A DNA stretch of 20,368 nt from Geobacter sp. UBA2189 (GTDB lineage: Bacteria > Desulfobacterota > Desulfuromonadia > Geobacterales > Pseudopelobacteraceae), in NCBI GenBank assembly GCA_002328035.1, contig DCVL01000029.1, positions 1-20,368 of the forward strand. Direction: 5' to 3'. This document shows positions 13,316-20,368 of the stretch, piece by piece (position 1 is the stretch's first letter; each line of letters opens with the position of its first letter). Made by a program: the position numbers and the translations under genes. The notes below the pieces were generated by a model. The model saw nothing but the letters and a program-made list of their open reading frames with translations, was not told the DNA's origin and made no database searches.

Positions 13316-15880
13316 ATGGATTTTTCAAAGACACTGCATACCTTCACGGTTGTTCCTTCTCTCTCCGATGAACTGGCGCCACTACAGAGAATAGCATATA
13401 ATCTCTGGTGGTCATGGGATCCCGATGCCATAGCGCTTTTCAAGCGCCTTGATCAGGATCTGTGGGAATCAACCCGCCATAATCCTGTTGAAATGCTGGG
13501 TATACTGCAGCAGACAACCCTGGAATCACTTAAAAGCGATGAAGGGTTTATGGCGCACCTGCAGATGGTTGATGAAAAACTCACCGCTTATATGACGGAG
13601 AAGTTCTGGTTTCAGAAGGAGTATAACGGCGATACCCAACTGAAAGCCGCCTATTTTTCGATGGAATTCGGCCTGCATGAATCATTGGCGGTTTACTCGG
13701 GCGGGTTGGGGATACTTGCTGGCGACCATCTTAAATCCGCAAGCGACCTCGGTCTTCCTCTGGTCGGTATAGGCCTTCTCTATCGTCAGGGTTATTTTCG
13801 CCAATACCTTAATAATGAAGGATGGCAACAGGAGATCTACCCTGAAAACGACTTCTACAATCTTCCCCTTACCCTTGAAAGGGATCAACTGGGACGGCCT
13901 CTGGAAATTGATCTGGAGTTTGGTTCTTGCCATATAAAGGTACATATCTGGAGGGTACAGGTCGGCAGGGTTCCGCTCTATCTACTTGATACAAATCTGG
14001 AGGAGAACAGCCCCGAGGTTCGCCTGATAACTTCACAGCTCTATGGTGGCAATCAGGAAATGCGGATGCAGCAGGAGATCCTGCTTGGAATCGGTGGAGT
14101 ACGGGCTCTTAGGGCATTGAGGATCATCCCTAATGTCTGCCATATGAACGAAGGGCATGCCGCCTTCCTTGCTTTGGAGCGGATAAAACTTGTAATGGAG
14201 AAGAGGAAGATATGTTTCAAAGAGGCTCTTGAAGTTACCAGAGCCGGTAACATATTTACCACTCATACCCCTGTTGAAGCCGGCATAGACCATTTTCCAA
14301 CAGACATGCTGGATAAATATTTTTCCAAATATATCAAGTCATTTGGCCTTTCCAGAGATGAGTTTCTTGGCCTTGGCCGACAGAATCCGGCGGATCAGTA
14401 TGAGAGTTTCTGCATGGCTGTCCTGGCTATCAAACTTGCAGGTCATGCAAACGGTGTAAGCCAGCTGCATGGAGAGGTATCCCGAACCATGTGGAAAAAC
14501 CTCTGGCCGGAACTTCCTGAGGAGCAGCTGCCCTTAACCTCCATCACCAACGGCGTCCATACCCGCACCTGGATGTCCGGTCAGATGGGCAGCCTTCTTA
14601 TCCGTTACCTTGGTACCCGCTGGCTGGATGATCCGACAGACCATACCGTATGGCGCAGGATAGCAAAGATTCCGGATGCCGAGATCTGGCGTGCCCAGGA
14701 GAATACCCGCGAACGACTGGTTGATTTTGCCCGTTGTCGTCTAAAAAAACAGCTTAAAAAGGTGGGGGCAACCAACAAAGAGATCTTCACAGCTGACGAA
14801 GTGCTTGACCCCGAGGTTCTGACTATTGGCTTTGCACGACGTTTTGCAACCTATAAACGTGGTACCCTTCTGATGAGAGATCTGGATCGTCTTGATCGGA
14901 TACTCAATAATACGGAACGACCGGTTCAGATTATCTTCGCGGGCAAGGCCCACCCCCACGATACCGAGGGCAAGGAGCTTATCCGCCAGATAGTACAGAT
15001 CTCACACCAGGAACGTTTCCGTCACAGGATCGTTTTTATAGAAGATTACGATATGGAGGTTGCACGGCATCTGGTACAGGGGGTTGATGTCTGGCTTAAC
15101 ACCCCTCGCCGCCCTATGGAAGCGAGCGGCACCAGCGGTATGAAGGTTGCCTTTAACGGTGGACTAAACCTCTCGATTCTTGACGGCTGGTGGTGTGAAG
15201 GTTATCAGGGCAATAACGGCTGGGCCATCGGCAAAGGAGAGGTATACGCAGATCTGGAGTACCAGAATCAGGTAGAGAGCAGCGCTCTGTATGATCTGCT
15301 TGAAAAGGAAGTAGTGCCCCTTTATTACCAGAGAGGTAATGATGGGATACCCAGGGACTGGATAGCGATGATGAAGGCATCCATGCAGTCTCTATGCCCT
15401 GTATTCTCAACCGACAGGATGGTTCAGGAATACACCCAGATCTCATATATCGCCTCTTACCGTCAGTGGTCAAAACTTGAGGCTGATGATCTCCGGCTGG
15501 CAAAGGATCTTGCCGCATGGAAAAAAAGGATGTTTGCAAGCTGGAATCAGGTGACCATAGAGAAAACAGAGGCAAATCTGAGTGACTCTGTAGCGGTGGG
15601 AAGCAGTCTGCCGCTTACTGTGCAGGTAAAGCTTGGAACTGTCTCCCCTGATGAAGTTGCTGTTGAAGGATATTTCGGTGTTCTTGACAATCAGGGGATT
15701 ATTCGTGGAGGCGAAGTTCTGCCCATGTATCTTAAAGAGACCCTGAATAATGGCAGATACAGCTTCAGTGGAGAGATGGAATGCCGTTTCTGTGGCCGCT
15801 ACGGATTTATGGTAAGGGTGGTACCAAGACATAAGGAACTTGGACTGATATATGAACCTGGTTATCTCATCTGGGGTTGA
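13316..15880 (+). CDS. glgP: alpha-glucan (glycogen) phosphorylase, GT35, DUF3417-containing type
   Basis: The enzyme cuts terminal alpha-1,4-glucose from glycogen or maltodextrin with phosphate, giving glucose-1-phosphate. Residues 1-120 are the N-terminal DUF3417-like region (SLSDELAPLQRIAYNLWWSW), found in the bacterial/Thermus-type branch rather than the E. coli GlgP/MalP branch. The catalytic region includes YFSMEFGLHESL, MNEGHAAFLALERI, ITNGVHTRTW and the PLP-lysine motif EASGTSGMK with K610. The final 150 residues after SYRQWSKLEADD form an extra C-terminal part rich in strands. At 854 aa it has the usual length for this branch. CCGAGGTG precedes the ATG. The phosphohexomutase three genes downstream can use its product. 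Confidence 0.94.
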   Translation: MDFSKTLHTFTVVPSLSDELAPLQRIAYNLWWSWDPDAIALFKRLDQDLWESTRHNPVEMLGILQQTTLESLKSDEGFMAHLQMVDEKLTAYMTEKFWFQKEYNGDTQLKAAYFSMEFGLHESLAVYSGGLGILAGDHLKSASDLGLPLVGIGLLYRQGYFRQYLNNEGWQQEIYPENDFYNLPLTLERDQLGRPLEIDLEFGSCHIKVHIWRVQVGRVPLYLLDTNLEENSPEVRLITSQLYGGNQEMRMQQEILLGIGGVRALRALRIIPNVCHMNEGHAAFLALERIKLVMEKRKICFKEALEVTRAGNIFTTHTPVEAGIDHFPTDMLDKYFSKYIKSFGLSRDEFLGLGRQNPADQYESFCMAVLAIKLAGHANGVSQLHGEVSRTMWKNLWPELPEEQLPLTSITNGVHTRTWMSGQMGSLLIRYLGTRWLDDPTDHTVWRRIAKIPDAEIWRAQENTRERLVDFARCRLKKQLKKVGATNKEIFTADEVLDPEVLTIGFARRFATYKRGTLLMRDLDRLDRILNNTERPVQIIFAGKAHPHDTEGKELIRQIVQISHQERFRHRIVFIEDYDMEVARHLVQGVDVWLNTPRRPMEASGTSGMKVAFNGGLNLSILDGWWCEGYQGNNGWAIGKGEVYADLEYQNQVESSALYDLLEKEVVPLYYQRGNDGIPRDWIAMMKASMQSLCPVFSTDRMVQEYTQISYIASYRQWSKLEADDLRLAKDLAAWKKRMFASWNQVTIEKTEANLSDSVAVGSSLPLTVQVKLGTVSPDEVAVEGYFGVLDNQGIIRGGEVLPMYLKETLNNGRYSFSGEMECRFCGRYGFMVRVVPRHKELGLIYEPGYLIWG

Positions 15881-15921
15881 TAGTTTTATAGTCTGCATAT
15901 TCAAATGCCGATAAGAGATGC

Positions 15922-18060
15922 ATGGCAATAGCATCTGAAATACAGCAACAGGTGTACGACCTGCTTTCCCGCAGCTCAAACCTCTCCATTGTCTCCGCAG
16001 AGCCTGTAGAGACCGCTCTTGCTCCCGGGCAGCAGGTACTTTCGCTTGCCCCTGGACAAAGGGTAACTGCCGAGGTTATGGGACAACCCCAGGCTGGCAA
16101 GATCCCTGTTCAGATCGGTCAGCAGCAGCTTAATCTAGATCTGCAGATGACGGTTCGCCAGGGTCAGAACCTGGAACTGACCTTTGTAGGAAATGACCCC
16201 AGACCTACCTTCGCCATAACAAGGTCTGATGTTCAATCCCCTCCCATAAGTCTCTCAGATGCTTCACGACTGCTATCCCTACTGGTCTCCAATGAACAGT
16301 TTATGGAGCCTCACCAACGCTCCTCCCTCCAGAGTATCGGTGACCTCCTGCGTCAATCCAGCGGAGAAACCAGTGTGCTGGCAAGTTTTCTTGATGATTT
16401 TCTGACCTATCGCACCGCAGGACGTTCAGCCGTTATTCCGGCAGGGGGTATGCTGGAACGCCCTTGGCAACAGGTTGGAGAAGAGGCACAGCAACCACTC
16501 GGAACAGCATCAGGCCAACCAGGAAGGTCAGTCACCGCTTTTGAGGATGCGGCATCAAAACTGCTCTTTAATCTGGCGCAGCGTGCCAGGTTGACGCTTG
16601 TAGATGTGGCCAATCAACCGTTAGGCCGTCTCCCGTTACAGCCAGGGGATGAGGCCAACGCGCTGGTTCAGGGACGACTACCAGGAGGAAGGGTTTTGGT
16701 TCAGCTTGCTGGTGAATCCCTTGAGCTGCAACTTTCAAAACCTGTTGTACAGGGAGAAATCCTCCGCCTTGCACTTGTAACCCAGCAGCCAAAACTGGTT
16801 TTTGCGCTACTTGGACAGCCGGTTCAGGAACAGCCAAGCAACCTGAGTGATGCCGCCCGCTGGCTTAATACTGTAACAGCCAAAGAGCAGGGGAGCAATG
16901 AGGTGCAAAACGCCGTAATGGCTCGTCTGAAGCAGGTTGTAAACAGCTTGCCACCTGGCTCCTCCGCCCTGGCTGCCATAATGGATGAAGCAATGATATA
17001 TGGAGCTTCAGCCGCTCTTTCAGCCCGCTCACTCCAGAACCGTCAGGCAATACAGGCTGAAGGAAAACTTGATGAAGGTGTATTGAAACTTTTACAGTCA
17101 CTGATGCAGGGTAACCGCCTTGCGCTCGTTGAGCCACAGATCCAGGGCGAGACATTAAAGGGGTTTAAGCCTGGACAGCAGTTGAAGGGAGAGGTACTTC
17201 AATCTCTTGGTGGCGGCAGGTTCATGATCCAGGTTGGGGAACAGGCGCTTGAGGTTATGCTTCCAAAAGGGATCAAACAGGGTGAACGGCTAAACCTGTT
17301 CTTTGTAGGGGAAGAACCGCCAACCTTTCTGCTTGTACGGTATGGCAAGGGGGGAGATGCCCTTGTAAGTCAGACCGGACGGTGGCTGAGTACATTGCTG
17401 GGTATGCAGAACCAGTCAGCCCGCCTTGAGGAAGGGTTAGGAATCCTTCGTACCCTCCTCCAGGGAGCGCCGTCCGATCCTGTTCAGCTTGAGCAGATGC
17501 TTGCAAGAGGTTTGAAGGATAGCGGTCTTTTCTACGAGGCTCATCTTTCACGATGGTTTTCCGGTTCATACCCAATAGAACGACTGCTGCAGGAACCTCA
17601 AGGCCGCCTCTCCATGACCCCTACAGTCGGGCAGGAGGCTCAGGAGGCAGCTTCAAAAGCACCCAAATCAGGGCTTCAGACTCCTGAAGGCAGCGATCCG
17701 AGAACAATGACCATAGTAAGGGAACAACTGGCAACCCTGCAGACCGGACAGCTCATGTTCCAGGGAGAGCTTTTCCCAGGACAGCAGATGGAATGGCGGA
17801 TCAAGGATCGCGAAGGACGCGGGAGCCGGAATGAGGAGGGGGATAAACGACCCTGGGAGACATCCATAAAGCTTACACTTCCCAATCTTGGCGAGGTTGA
17901 GGCATCCTTGAACCTTAATGGTGCACACCTTGATATACAGATTGTCGCAGGCAGTGAAAAGACCTCAACACTGTTGAATCAGGAACTTGGCTCTCTACAG
18001 GAACAACTGCTTGCAGCCGGCCTTGAACCTGGAAAAATAGTGGTGAACCATGCCGCATGA
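15922..18060 (+). CDS. fliK: flagellar hook-length control-like protein FliK with three tandem barrel repeats
   Basis: FliK is exported through the flagellar type III machine, measures the hook and triggers the export switch through FlhB. The C-terminal about 100 residues (610-710, GELFPGQQMEWRIKDRE to AAGLEPGKIVVNHAA) match the Flg_hook domain. The 600 residues before it are unusual. They contain three related segments of about 58 aa starting APGQRVTAEV (43), QPGDEANALV (240) and KPGQQLKGEV (416). Each is a short beta-rich unit ending in a hydrophobic (T/V/L)FA- or FL-type strand, followed by a helix of the type LSDAxRxL. The protein is rich in Gln and Leu. The ribosome site is weak (AAGAGATGC). 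Its end overlaps the FlhB-tail gene by 11 bp, which supports the role. No other flagellar gene is in the window. Confidence 0.85.
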   Translation: MAIASEIQQQVYDLLSRSSNLSIVSAEPVETALAPGQQVLSLAPGQRVTAEVMGQPQAGKIPVQIGQQQLNLDLQMTVRQGQNLELTFVGNDPRPTFAITRSDVQSPPISLSDASRLLSLLVSNEQFMEPHQRSSLQSIGDLLRQSSGETSVLASFLDDFLTYRTAGRSAVIPAGGMLERPWQQVGEEAQQPLGTASGQPGRSVTAFEDAASKLLFNLAQRARLTLVDVANQPLGRLPLQPGDEANALVQGRLPGGRVLVQLAGESLELQLSKPVVQGEILRLALVTQQPKLVFALLGQPVQEQPSNLSDAARWLNTVTAKEQGSNEVQNAVMARLKQVVNSLPPGSSALAAIMDEAMIYGASAALSARSLQNRQAIQAEGKLDEGVLKLLQSLMQGNRLALVEPQIQGETLKGFKPGQQLKGEVLQSLGGGRFMIQVGEQALEVMLPKGIKQGERLNLFFVGEEPPTFLLVRYGKGGDALVSQTGRWLSTLLGMQNQSARLEEGLGILRTLLQGAPSDPVQLEQMLARGLKDSGLFYEAHLSRWFSGSYPIERLLQEPQGRLSMTPTVGQEAQEAASKAPKSGLQTPEGSDPRTMTIVREQLATLQTGQLMFQGELFPGQQMEWRIKDREGRGSRNEEGDKRPWETSIKLTLPNLGEVEASLNLNGAHLDIQIVAGSEKTSTLLNQELGSLQEQLLAAGLEPGKIVVNHAA

Positions 18061-18328
18061 ACCACAGTTTAACGACCAGCGAATGGCTGCCGCCCTATCC
18101 TACAAGCAGGGCTATTATGCTCCGGTAGTGGTGGCAAAAGGCAAGGGAGTTATAGCCGAGGCGATCATAGCCTGCGCAAAAGAGTCAGGGGTATATGTAC
18201 ATGAATCGCCAGAGCTGGTAACATTACTCATGCAGGTGGATATCGATGAACATATACCGGCTGAACTGTACCGCGCAATTGCAGAACTGCTCGTATGGAT
18301 ATACAAGATGGAAGGCAAAAGAACTTAA
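18050..18328 (+). CDS. free-standing FlhB C-terminal-domain protein (FlhX/YlqH type)
   Basis: This 92-aa cytosolic protein matches the C-terminal cytoplasmic domain of FlhB/YscU export-switch proteins. It has MAAALSYKQGYYAPVVVAKGKG, then a helix (AEAIIACAKESGVYVHESPEL) and IPAELYRAIAELLVWIY. In FlhB the equivalent of the first segment is preceded by the self-cleaving NPTH loop. Here that position reads NDQR, so no self-cleavage is expected. The four membrane helices of FlhB are absent from the gene. It overlaps fliK by 11 bp, so the two are translationally coupled. Family knowledge suggests it can bind export substrates or act in the switch beside full FlhB; the exact role here is inference. 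Confidence 0.88.
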   Translation: MPHEPQFNDQRMAAALSYKQGYYAPVVVAKGKGVIAEAIIACAKESGVYVHESPELVTLLMQVDIDEHIPAELYRAIAELLVWIYKMEGKRT

Positions 18329-18339
18329 GGAGTTTTTAG

Positions 18340-19746
18340 ATGGAGATAAAGTTTGGCACTGATGGTTGGCGTGGAGTAATTGCACGCGAATTTACCTTTG
18401 ACAATCTCTCATTGGTAGCACAGGCCACCATGGACTGGATGACCCGTGAAGGTCTGGCTGAAAAAGGGTTGATAATAGGATACGACCGAAGGTTTCTTTC
18501 AGCAGAATTTGCCAGAAGGGTCGCAGAGATAGCTGCAGGAAACGATATAAAGGTGCTGTTAAGTGATGATGTATCGCCGACACCGGCCATTTCTTTTGCT
18601 GTAAAAGAGCAGGGAGCAGGAGCCGGAATAATCATCACAGCCAGTCATAATCCCCCGATCTACAACGGTTTCAAGATAAAGGAATCCTTTGGCGGATCAG
18701 CCAGACCGGAGACGACGAAACTACTCGAAGAGATAGTTGCCCATAACAGTAAAGAAGGAAACCTGATACGCTCCTGCGGATTTGACGATGCCATTAAAAA
18801 AGGAAAGATTGAACGTTTTGACGTATCTGAAGGTTATCTCAGACAGTTGGGGCGGATGGTTAATATTGAGGCTATTCGCCAGACGGCTATACCGGCAGTT
18901 GCAGATCCGATGTTTGGTGCCGGAACCGGATGTTTCAAACGTCTGCTGGGGATTGATGAGATACACAACCAGATTAACCCTTCATTTGGTGGCCGTCCAC
19001 CTGAGCCAATCGGCGAAAACCTTCAGGAGCTTTGCGAACTTCTGGCGTCTGGCCGCTACAGGGCCGGACTCGCGCTGGATGGGGATGCAGACCGTATTGG
19101 CGCGGTTGATGAGAGAGGGGAGTTCTTTTCATCCCATGCAATATTCACTCTTCTGCTTAAACATCTGGTAGAGCGGAAAGGACTTTCCGGCGGAGTGGCA
19201 AAAACGGTTTCATCAACGGTAATGATTGATCTGCTGACCAGAAAGTACAGCCTCCCGCTGTATGAAACACCGATAGGTTTTAAACATATCTGTGAACTGA
19301 TGCTTGACAGGGAAATACTTATGGGGGGAGAAGAGTCGGGTGGCCTGGGTGTAACAGCCCACATTCCTGAACGTGACGGGATCCTTATGGGTCTTTTACT
19401 ACTTGAGACCATATCCGTAACCGGCAAGGGATTAAGAGAACAGCTTGAAGAGATTATGGATGAAATAGGCCATTTCTTCTACCGACGCATCGATCTCCAT
19501 ATCAGCAATGATGATAAGGAATCATTGCTATTCCGCCTGAAAAATGAGCCTCCAGCAGCAATCGCCGGTCGTTCGGTTACCGGAACAAACTTCAGCGACG
19601 GTTTTAAGTTCATCTTTGATAATGGAGACTGGCTACTTATAAGACCATCAGGAACGGAACCTGTACTCAGGCTCTACAGTGAAGCGGACAACCCCGCCAT
19701 GGTCGATACCCTGCTACGCGGGGCAAGACAGATAGCCGGTGCATGA
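18340..19746 (+). CDS. phosphoglucomutase/phosphomannomutase family protein
   Basis: An alpha-D-phosphohexomutase that moves phosphate between C1 and C6 of a hexose. All four active-site loops are present: phosphoserine loop TASHNPP (S102), metal loop DGDADR (D247, D249, D251), sugar loop GGEESGG (about 329-335) and phosphate loop RPSGTEP near the C-terminus. The N-terminal FGTDGWRG and the NGFKIK after the serine loop favour the PGM/PMM group over GlmM, whose serine loop is usually followed by NGIKFF. Length 468 aa is normal. AAGGAG, overlapping the previous stop, lies 7 nt before the ATG. With the phosphorylase in the same gene run, conversion of glucose-1-phosphate to glucose-6-phosphate is the likely main use. 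A mannose role cannot be excluded. Confidence 0.92.
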   Translation: MEIKFGTDGWRGVIAREFTFDNLSLVAQATMDWMTREGLAEKGLIIGYDRRFLSAEFARRVAEIAAGNDIKVLLSDDVSPTPAISFAVKEQGAGAGIIITASHNPPIYNGFKIKESFGGSARPETTKLLEEIVAHNSKEGNLIRSCGFDDAIKKGKIERFDVSEGYLRQLGRMVNIEAIRQTAIPAVADPMFGAGTGCFKRLLGIDEIHNQINPSFGGRPPEPIGENLQELCELLASGRYRAGLALDGDADRIGAVDERGEFFSSHAIFTLLLKHLVERKGLSGGVAKTVSSTVMIDLLTRKYSLPLYETPIGFKHICELMLDREILMGGEESGGLGVTAHIPERDGILMGLLLLETISVTGKGLREQLEEIMDEIGHFFYRRIDLHISNDDKESLLFRLKNEPPAAIAGRSVTGTNFSDGFKFIFDNGDWLLIRPSGTEPVLRLYSEADNPAMVDTLLRGARQIAGA

Positions 19747-19749
19747 CAG

Positions 19750-19920
19750 ATGAAGTGGCTGCTTACACTTATTGCCGTTAACTGCCTTATCTCCGTCTTT
19801 ATCTATCCAATACTTACGCTTGGCGTTGGTCGCCAGATGAGTTGGCTGGTAGAAATCAGCTGCCTGGCTGCAGGGGTCGCAGCATTCTATCTGCTTGTCA
19901 AGTACCGTAAATCATTCTGA
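19750..19920 (+). CDS. hypothetical small two-helix membrane protein
   Basis: A 56-aa reading frame begins 3 bp after the mutase stop codon and ends TGA at 19918-19920. It encodes MKWLLTLIAVNCLISVFIY, a short polar turn (GVGRQMSWLVE), a second hydrophobic stretch (ISCLAAGVAAFYLLV) and a basic end (KYRKSF). The basic tail and hydrophobic pattern suit a real two-pass inner-membrane peptide. It has no strong ribosome site and may rely on coupling to the mutase. The family is not recognised and the function is unknown. Confidence 0.6.
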   Translation: MKWLLTLIAVNCLISVFIYPILTLGVGRQMSWLVEISCLAAGVAAFYLLVKYRKSF

Positions 19921-19949
19921 AACATCAGCAGTTTTCTGGTAGCACCAAT

Positions 19950-20368
19950 TCAGACCAGTCGCCTCAGCTCGGCAGCTAACAGCTGCATATTGACAGGTTT
20001 GGCAACATAGCCGTCAAAGCCACTGTTCAGGATCCGCTCACGATCGCCCTGCAGGGCATGAGCTGTCAGGGCGATAACAGGTATATGCTGACCGGTCGAA
20101 GCCTCTGCCTGCCGGATCAGTTGCACCGTCTCATAACCGTCCATTATTGGCATTGAAATATCCATCAGAATTGCGTCAAAGCCGAACCTCTCCAAAAAAT
20201 CTACTACCTGCTGCCCATTCTGAACCAACTCAACCTTGTGGCCAAATTTTTTCAGTATGGCGGAAATTGTTTTGGCATTCAGGCAATTATCTTCAGCGAG
20301 CAGCAACTTAAGATTGCGGGAGCATGAAAGCGATGCCTGGCCATCAGCCTCAGCCAACACCTGCCTAG
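19950..20368 (-). CDS. C-terminal receiver domain of a signalling protein, probably hybrid histidine kinase (partial)
   Basis: The last about 120 residues are a complete CheY-like receiver domain. It contains the acidic pair in LLLAEDN, the phosphoacceptor Asp in AILMDISMP, the Thr in VIALTAHA and the Lys in GYVAKPV. The frame is open to the window edge on the minus strand, and the GTG at 20358-20360 lacks support as a start, so this is the 3' end of a longer gene. The LLLAEDNxLN opening and the MPIMDGYE wording are typical of receivers attached to hybrid histidine kinases. It converges on the small membrane protein gene with a 29-bp gap. Confidence 0.85.
   Translation of the reverse strand, partial: RQVLAEADGQASLSCSRNLKLLLAEDNCLNAKTISAILKKFGHKVELVQNGQQVVDFLERFGFDAILMDISMPIMDGYETVQLIRQAEASTGQHIPVIALTAHALQGDRERILNSGFDGYVAKPVNMQLLAAELRRLV

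Noticed and set aside
15470..15979. 169-aa minus-strand frame across the glgP/fliK junction
   Set aside because: It overlaps the ends of two well-supported plus-strand genes and shows no protein family features.
18340..19746. Assignment of the mutase as GlmM (phosphoglucosamine mutase)
   Set aside because: The serine loop and the NGFKIK that follows fit the PGM/PMM group better than GlmM, and the glgP context favours glucose-1-phosphate.
19972..19986. Short dyad GCAGCT-aac-AGCTGC at the end of the receiver gene
   Set aside because: It lies in coding sequence and no T-run follows on either strand, so it was not called a terminator.

Overview
The window looks like chromosomal DNA from an anaerobic delta-lineage bacterium of the Geobacter/Trichlorobacter/Desulfuromonas type. 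This is judged from the gene families and their order (MCE protein followed by paired M16 peptidases, KUP potassium transporter, DapF, DUF3417-type glucan phosphorylase, a long FliK followed by a free-standing FlhB tail) and from moderate GC. It is an inference; no marker gene such as rRNA is present. No rRNA, tRNA, CRISPR array, insertion sequence or integrase was seen.

Layout. (1) 96-4683, minus strand: a probable operon read from right to left. It has an EFR1-type flavodoxin/2x[4Fe-4S] protein, a 70-aa DUF2905 membrane protein, a 759-aa lipoprotein-like fusion of substrate-binding domains with a polar amino acid ABC permease, and its ATPase, joined to the permease gene by an ATGA overlap. 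Both transporter genes are unusual. The fusion carries a half-complete-half series of binding domains, and the ATPase has a ~125-residue C-terminal extension resembling a degenerate RsbW/HATPase fold. (2) 4964-5815, minus: a secreted class A acid phosphatase with a good sigma70-like promoter and a palindrome in its leader. (3) 5816-6378: non-coding. (4) 6379-10391, plus: an MCE/MlaD-family protein with five C-terminal repeats, then a zinc M16 peptidase and an M16 homologue without the zinc motif, all tightly spaced. A terminator-like hairpin lies inside the 3' end of the convergent kup gene. (5) 10447-12267, minus: Kup potassium uptake protein. (6) 12268-12438: divergent promoter region with a 25-bp inverted repeat. 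(7) 12439-19920, plus: dapF, glucan phosphorylase, fliK, FlhB-tail protein, a phosphohexomutase and a 56-aa membrane protein, with gaps of 41 bp or less or overlaps. (8) 19950-20368, minus: the 3' end of a protein ending in a receiver domain, cut by the window edge.

How they fit together. The phosphorylase (releases glucose-1-phosphate) and the mutase (glucose-1-phosphate to glucose-6-phosphate) form a glycogen-use pair with the FliK/FlhB-tail pair between them. The MCE protein and M16 peptidases suggest an envelope maintenance unit. The most unusual content is the transporter pair at 96-3472, where extra sensory or regulatory domains appear built into both the ATPase and the permease.
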